From Corynebacterium sp. UBA2622 (lineage in GTDB: Bacteria; Actinomycetota; Actinomycetes; Mycobacteriales; Mycobacteriaceae): a stretch of 64,000 nt of DNA. The position numbers were made by a program, and so were the translations under genes. Positions 59,718-64,000 of the stretch are shown here, piece by piece (the first letter of the stretch is position 1; each line of letters begins with the position of its first letter). Under the pieces are notes generated by a model that saw nothing but the letters and a program-made list of their open reading frames with translations, had not been told where the DNA came from and did no database searches. The stretch covers positions 34,627-98,626 of the forward strand of contig NZ_DDJO01000012.1 in the NCBI RefSeq assembly GCF_002339505.1, given 5' to 3'.

Positions 59718-60332
59718 TCAGCGGCGCCGCTTGAACCGGTTGACCGTCGATTGCGCGACGTTGATGGCATCGGTGGTCAGCTGGTTGACCTGCTCGCGCC
59801 GCTGCACCCGCTGCTCGGCGATCTCGCGGGCGCGGGAGGCTTCGATCTCGAGCTGCTGCACCCGGATGAGCTCGCGTCGGCGCTTCTCCAGCTGGCGCAG
59901 GCTGGGGGTGTACCAGGAATCCGGCCCGACCTTCATCACGTAGAGCAGGATGTACAGGGTGGGCACCACGAACAGCGCCAGCGCGCCGAGCTCGCTGACG
60001 GTGCTTAACGCGATCGTCGCACCCACCGCTCCCAGGGTGCCCAGCCAGAAGATGCCGGCCCGGGTGCGCTGGCCGCGGCGTCGCGACGCCCTGATCTCGT
60101 CCGCACCGTAGAGGGCGACCTCGGAGGAGGGGCCGACGCGCGCCGGGACCTGGGGCAGGTCCTCGAAGAGGCGGGTGAGGTCCTCGTGGAACTGGGCCTC
60201 GGCGACCGCGGTGCAGCGCCGGTCGAACTCGTCCATGGTGATGCGCCCCTCGCCGAGCGCGCGGCCGAGGGCGGTCATGGCGTCGGAACGCTCGGCGTCG
60301 CTGATCCGAAACTTGCCGTAGGAAGTGCTCAC
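59718..60332 (-). CDS. DUF1707 (SHOCT-like) membrane protein
   Basis: A 204-residue protein. The N-terminal DUF1707 domain (about 7-60) reads RISDAERSDAMTALGRALGE with DEFDRRCTAVAEAQFHEDLT, a domain found in many actinobacterial membrane proteins of unknown function. Two adjacent membrane helices follow (IFWLGTLGAVGATIALSTV and LGALALFVVPTLYILLYVM), then a long basic coiled coil rich in Arg/Glu/Gln. GTG 60332 is preferred to ATG 60344 because TATGCT (reverse complement of 60340-60345) sits seven bases before it; the ATG lies inside the -10 region. Confidence 0.8.
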   Translation of the reverse strand: MSTSYGKFRISDAERSDAMTALGRALGEGRITMDEFDRRCTAVAEAQFHEDLTRLFEDLPQVPARVGPSSEVALYGADEIRASRRRGQRTRAGIFWLGTLGAVGATIALSTVSELGALALFVVPTLYILLYVMKVGPDSWYTPSLRQLEKRRRELIRVQQLEIEASRAREIAEQRVQRREQVNQLTTDAINVAQSTVNRFKRRR

Positions 60333-60360
60333 GCCCGCAAGCATAACCCGGGCGGGTGCC

Positions 60361-62325
60361 CTAGTTCTCCCCCGCGAACTGCGTCTGGTTGAGGCGCCAG
60401 TACGCGCCCCTGCGCTCCAGGAGCTCCGCGTGTGACCCCTGCTCGACGATGCTGCCGTCCTCCATGACGAGGATGAGGTCCGCGTCGCGGATGGTGGACA
60501 GGCGGTGCGCGATGACGAAGGAGGTGCGGTTGGACCGCAGCGCGTTCATCGCCTTCTGCACCAGCACCTCGGTGCGGGTGTCCACGGAGGAGGTCGCCTC
60601 GTCGAGGATGAGTACCGGCGGGCGGGAGAGGAATGCGCGGGCGATGGTGATCAGCTGGCGCTCACCGGCGGAGATGGAGCCCCCGTCCTGGTCGATTACG
60701 GTGTCGTAGCCGTCGGGGAGTGCGTGGACGAAGCGGTCGACATAGGTGGCCTTGGCCGCTTCGGTGACGTCTTCGTCGGTGGCATCGAGGCGGCCGTAGC
60801 GGATGTTCTCGCGGATGGTCCCCTTGAACAGCACCGCGTCCTGCAGCACCATGCCGATGTTGCCGCGCAGCTGCGAGCGGGAGAGGTCCCGGATGTCCAC
60901 GCCGTCGAGAGTGATCGCGCCCTTGTCGACGTCATAGAAGCGCATCAGGAGGTTCACCAGCGTCGTCTTGCCCGCGCCGGTGGGGCCGACGATTGCGGCG
61001 GTCTGCCCCGGCTCGACGCGCAGGTTGAGATCACGGATGAGCGGCTCGTCGGTGTAGGAGAAGGAGACGTCGCGGAACTCCACCTCGCCGCGGGCACGTT
61101 CCCCGGTGCCGGGGCCGGCGGCGTCGGGGGTTTCCTCCTCGGCGTCGAGGAACTCGAAGATCCGCTCGGCGGAGGCGACACCGGACTGCAGCATCTGCGC
61201 CATGCCCGCGATCTGGCCGAGGGGCTGGGTGAACTGGCGGGAGTACTGGATGAAGGCGGTGGCGTCGCCCAGCGTCAGGGAGCCGCCGGCGACCTTGAGC
61301 CCGCCCACCACGGCGATGACCACGTAGGACAGGTAGGAGATGAACTGCATGAGCGGGCTCATCGAGTTGGAGAGGAACTGCGCTTTGGATGAGGCGTCGA
61401 AAAGCGCGTCGTTCTTGCGGTCGAAGTCCTCGCGCAGTGCCTCAGTGCGGCCGAAGATGAGTGCGATCTCGTGGCCGGAGAAGGATTCCTCGACGTGTCC
61501 GTTGAGCTCGCCGGTGGACTTCCACTGGGCGGCGAACTGCTTCTGGCTGCGGGTGCCCACGAGGGCCATCACCGCGCCCGTGAGCGGGATGGCGAGCAGT
61601 GCGACGAGCGCTAGCTCCCACGAGATCCAGAACATCATCACGATGATGCCCGTGACCGTCAGCAGCGAGTTGAACAGCTGGGACAGCGACTGCTGGAGCG
61701 TTTGCTGCACGTTATCCACGTCGTTCGTGGTGCGCGACATCGTGTCACCGCGCTGGCGGGAGTCGAAGTAGTTCAGCGGCAGGCGGTTCAGCTTCGCCTC
61801 CACGTCCTGGCGCAGCGAGTAGACCGCGGTCACGGTGATGCGGTTGAGGACCGCCCCCTGGGCCCACATGAGCAGGCTGGAGATGACGTAGAGCAGGAGC
61901 ACCGCAACGATGAGGGTGCGCAACCGGTCGAAGTCGATGCCCTGGCCCGGGTGCAGGTCCATGGCCTGGGCCATGTCCGCGAAGCGATCCTGGCCGCCTG
62001 CGCGCAGCCCCGCAACCACCTGCTCCTTCGTCTGGCCGGCGGGAATGCGTTTGGAAAAGGCCCCGGAGAAGATGACGTCCATCGCGTGGCCCATAATGCG
62101 CGGGGCGTAGACGGCGAGGAGGACGGAGGCCGCGTTCATGGCGAACACGGCGGTGAGGCTCAGCTTGTAGGGCGCGAGCAGGCCGATGAGCCGCTTGGCC
62201 GAAGGCCAGAACTGCTTCGCCTTGCGCGGGGCGCGGTCGTGGTGGCCGCCCGCGGAGACGTTGTCGTCGAGGTCGTCGGTCTCGGGCGCGGCGGCAGCCC
62301 GGTTGTCGGTTGTCGGCTCGCTCAT
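60361..62325 (-). CDS. ABC exporter subunit, canonical ATP site half
   Basis: A 654-residue half-transporter: a hydrophilic N-terminal stretch, six membrane helices (about 50-360) and a C-terminal ATPase. The ATPase has Walker A GPTGAGKTTLV, a variant signature SAGERQ in place of SGGQ, Walker B LILDEATSSVD with the catalytic Glu, and the H-loop IAHRLS. The ATG at 62325 has GGAGG and overlaps the stop of the preceding half-transporter gene (ATGA), so the two subunits are made together and should form a heterodimer. Substrate unknown; such pairs often export drugs or lipids. Confidence 0.92.
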   Translation of the reverse strand: MSEPTTDNRAAAAPETDDLDDNVSAGGHHDRAPRKAKQFWPSAKRLIGLLAPYKLSLTAVFAMNAASVLLAVYAPRIMGHAMDVIFSGAFSKRIPAGQTKEQVVAGLRAGGQDRFADMAQAMDLHPGQGIDFDRLRTLIVAVLLLYVISSLLMWAQGAVLNRITVTAVYSLRQDVEAKLNRLPLNYFDSRQRGDTMSRTTNDVDNVQQTLQQSLSQLFNSLLTVTGIIVMMFWISWELALVALLAIPLTGAVMALVGTRSQKQFAAQWKSTGELNGHVEESFSGHEIALIFGRTEALREDFDRKNDALFDASSKAQFLSNSMSPLMQFISYLSYVVIAVVGGLKVAGGSLTLGDATAFIQYSRQFTQPLGQIAGMAQMLQSGVASAERIFEFLDAEEETPDAAGPGTGERARGEVEFRDVSFSYTDEPLIRDLNLRVEPGQTAAIVGPTGAGKTTLVNLLMRFYDVDKGAITLDGVDIRDLSRSQLRGNIGMVLQDAVLFKGTIRENIRYGRLDATDEDVTEAAKATYVDRFVHALPDGYDTVIDQDGGSISAGERQLITIARAFLSRPPVLILDEATSSVDTRTEVLVQKAMNALRSNRTSFVIAHRLSTIRDADLILVMEDGSIVEQGSHAELLERRGAYWRLNQTQFAGEN

Positions 62326-64000
62326 GCGTCCACCTCCATCTGGGAGTTGCAAATTTCGCGGTAGGTCTCGCTCGCCGCCATGAGCTCATCGTGGGTTCCG
62401 CGCGCGACGATGCGCCCGGCCTCCATGACGAGGATCTGGTCGGCATCGCTTATCGACGCCACCCGTTGCGCCACCATCAACACCGTCGCGGAGCTGGTGT
62501 AGCGGCGCATCGCCTCACGCACCCGCGCGTCGGTGACGGCGTCGAGGGCGGAGAAGGAGTCGTCGAAGATGTACACGTTGGGCCGTGCCACCAGCATGCG
62601 CGCGATGCACAGGCGCTGGCGCTGTCCGCCCGAGACGTTGGTGCCTCCCTGGGAGATCGCCATGTCCAAGCTCTCGACGAAGTCGGCCTGAGCCGTGCGC
62701 AGGGCCTCCCACAGCTCGTCGTCCGAGGCGCCCGGGTTGCCCATCCGCAGGTTGGAGGCGACGGTGCCGGAGAAGAGGTAGGCCTTCTGGGGCACCATGG
62801 AGACCCGGTCGACGAGGTCGGAGCGGTCCATGGCGGCGACGTCGGTGCCGTCGACAAGCACCGTGCCCCCCGTTGCCGTGTGCAGGCGCGGGATGAGGGA
62901 GAGCAGGGTGGTTTTCCCCGAACCGGTCGAGCCGATGATCGCGGTGGTGGTGCCGGGAGCGGCGGTGAAGGAGACGTCGTGCAGCACGGGGGCCTCGGCA
63001 CCGGGGTAGGTGTAGGACACGTCCCGAAACTCGACGAGGCCCTCACGGCGATCGGGGTGCAGCGTGCGCTCCGGGTCGGGAGCGACTGGCTCGTGGGTGA
63101 GCAGCTCGCGGATGCGGCGGGCGCAGACGAGCGCGCGGGGCAGCACCATGGCCATGAAGGTGCCCATCATCACCGCCATGAGGATCTGCATCAGGTACTG
63201 CATGAACGCGGTGAGGGAACCGACCTCCACCTGGCCGTGGTCGACGCGGTGGCCGCCGAACCAGAGCACCGCCGCGGTGGCGAGGTTGAGGATGAGCATG
63301 ATCACCGGGAAGAGGAGGACGAAGATGCGCCCGATGCTCAGGGAGATGCGGGTGATGTCCTCGTTGGCGCCCTGGAAGCGCTGCTCCTCGAACTTCTCAC
63401 GGCCGAAGGCGCGGACGACGCGGATGCCGGCGATCTGCTCGCGCAGCACGCCGTTGATGTTGTCGAGCCTGCCCTGCATGGTGCGGAACATGGGCAGCAG
63501 CATCGAGATCAGGACGCCCACGACGGCGGTGAGGGCGAGCACGGCGACGACGACGAGCCACGACAGCCCAGGATCCTGGCGGATCGCCATAATGATGCCG
63601 CCGACGGCCATGATGGGGGCGGCCACCATGAAGTTGAGGAAGAGCAGGAACACCATCTGCACCTGCTGCACGTCGTTGGTGCCGCGGGTGACCAGGGTCG
63701 GGGTGCCGAAGTGCCCCAGGTCCTCCGCGGAGAACCCGTCAACCTTGGCGTACACGTCGCGGCGGATGTCGCGGCCGATGCGCATCGAGGTGCGGGAGGC
63801 GAACCACACCGCGGCAACCGCGGCGATGACCTGAACGAATGCGACGGCCAGCATGACGCCGCCGACGCGCCAGATGTAGGGCACGTCGGCCTGGGCGACG
63901 CCGCGGTCGATGATCCGGGCGTTGAGGTCGGGGAGGTAGAGGGTGGCCAGGGTGGTGATCAGCTGCAGGACGAGCACCAGCACAATCGAGGCCGTGTAGG
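62322..64000 (-). CDS. ABC exporter subunit, degenerate ATP site half, 5' end cut by window
   Basis: About 559 codons are visible; the first few are beyond the right edge because the frame stays open to base 64000. It has six membrane helices (for example LVLVLQLITTLATLYLPDL) and an ATPase domain with Walker A GSTGSGKTTLLSL, canonical signature VSGGQRQRLC, and Walker B VYIFDDSFSALD. An Asp replaces the catalytic Glu after Walker B, and Gln replaces the switch His (VAQRVA). One weakened ATP site is typical of heterodimeric exporters such as TM287/288. Its partner follows with an overlap of four bases. Confidence 0.92.
   Translation of the reverse strand, partial: YTASIVLVLVLQLITTLATLYLPDLNARIIDRGVAQADVPYIWRVGGVMLAVAFVQVIAAVAAVWFASRTSMRIGRDIRRDVYAKVDGFSAEDLGHFGTPTLVTRGTNDVQQVQMVFLLFLNFMVAAPIMAVGGIIMAIRQDPGLSWLVVVAVLALTAVVGVLISMLLPMFRTMQGRLDNINGVLREQIAGIRVVRAFGREKFEEQRFQGANEDITRISLSIGRIFVLLFPVIMLILNLATAAVLWFGGHRVDHGQVEVGSLTAFMQYLMQILMAVMMGTFMAMVLPRALVCARRIRELLTHEPVAPDPERTLHPDRREGLVEFRDVSYTYPGAEAPVLHDVSFTAAPGTTTAIIGSTGSGKTTLLSLIPRLHTATGGTVLVDGTDVAAMDRSDLVDRVSMVPQKAYLFSGTVASNLRMGNPGASDDELWEALRTAQADFVESLDMAISQGGTNVSGGQRQRLCIARMLVARPNVYIFDDSFSALDAVTDARVREAMRRYTSSATVLMVAQRVASISDADQILVMEAGRIVARGTHDELMAASETYREICNSQMEVDA

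Overview
The window is high-GC DNA from a mycolic-acid-containing actinobacterium, almost certainly a Corynebacterium. The evidence is gene content and order. It carries the arabinogalactan/mycolate assembly cluster (glf, glfT2, PAP2 phosphatase, DPPR synthase, aftB, two mycolyltransferases, a Culp6-type cutinase, fadD32, pks13, accD3). This is followed directly by the trehalose-monomycolate export cluster (mmpL3/cmpL1, NYN protein, trmB, pckG, mtrP, glycosyltransferase, DUF3068, tmaT, aftD). As I recall, these two clusters are two separate blocks in Mycobacterium tuberculosis (around Rv3799c-Rv3811 and Rv0206c-Rv0237). I cannot name the species. The first 17 bases match an Illumina adapter, so the left edge is probably a contig end.

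Layout. 1-9.2 kb: start of an LCP-type ligase gene, CPBP protease, pheA, histidine phosphatase, zincin-like metallopeptidase, septum-formation-type protein, FarR-type GntR regulator, serS, acyltransferase, HAD phosphatase, glpK. 9.2-31.5 kb: secreted amidase, then galactan, arabinan and mycolate synthesis genes, ending with an unusual 39-codon gene and a strong terminator. 31.5-50 kb: GNAT acetyltransferase, membrane proteins, the MmpL3-type exporter, NYN/trmB, pckG, mtrP and glycosyltransferase, a pair of small paralogous three-helix proteins, and the DUF3068/tmaT/aftD/DUF2613/GH3 group. 50-64 kb: VanW-domain protein, DinB-like protein, GntP and YjiH-type transporters, a SAM-IV-like riboswitch in front of an unknown gene, tRNA-Gly(CCC), dcd, UDP-glucose dehydrogenase, alaT, a DUF1707 protein and a heterodimeric ABC exporter that runs off the right edge.

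Functionally the centre forms one production line. Glf and GlfT2 make galactan. UbiA and the PAP2 phosphatase make the arabinose donor precursor, and AftB and AftD build arabinan. FadD32, Pks13 and AccD3 condense the mycolate. MmpL3/CmpL1, helped by TmaT and MtrP, exports trehalose monomycolate, and the secreted mycolyltransferases attach it.

About twenty genes have a TANNNT-like -10 box 6-8 bases before the start codon, which points to leaderless mRNAs. Several start codons below were chosen on this basis. The observations most worth following up are the SAM-IV-like riboswitch before an unknown gene, the 39-aa porin-like ORF, the apparent AUC start of tmaT abutting a divergent gene, and the repeated palindrome near 56.1 kb.
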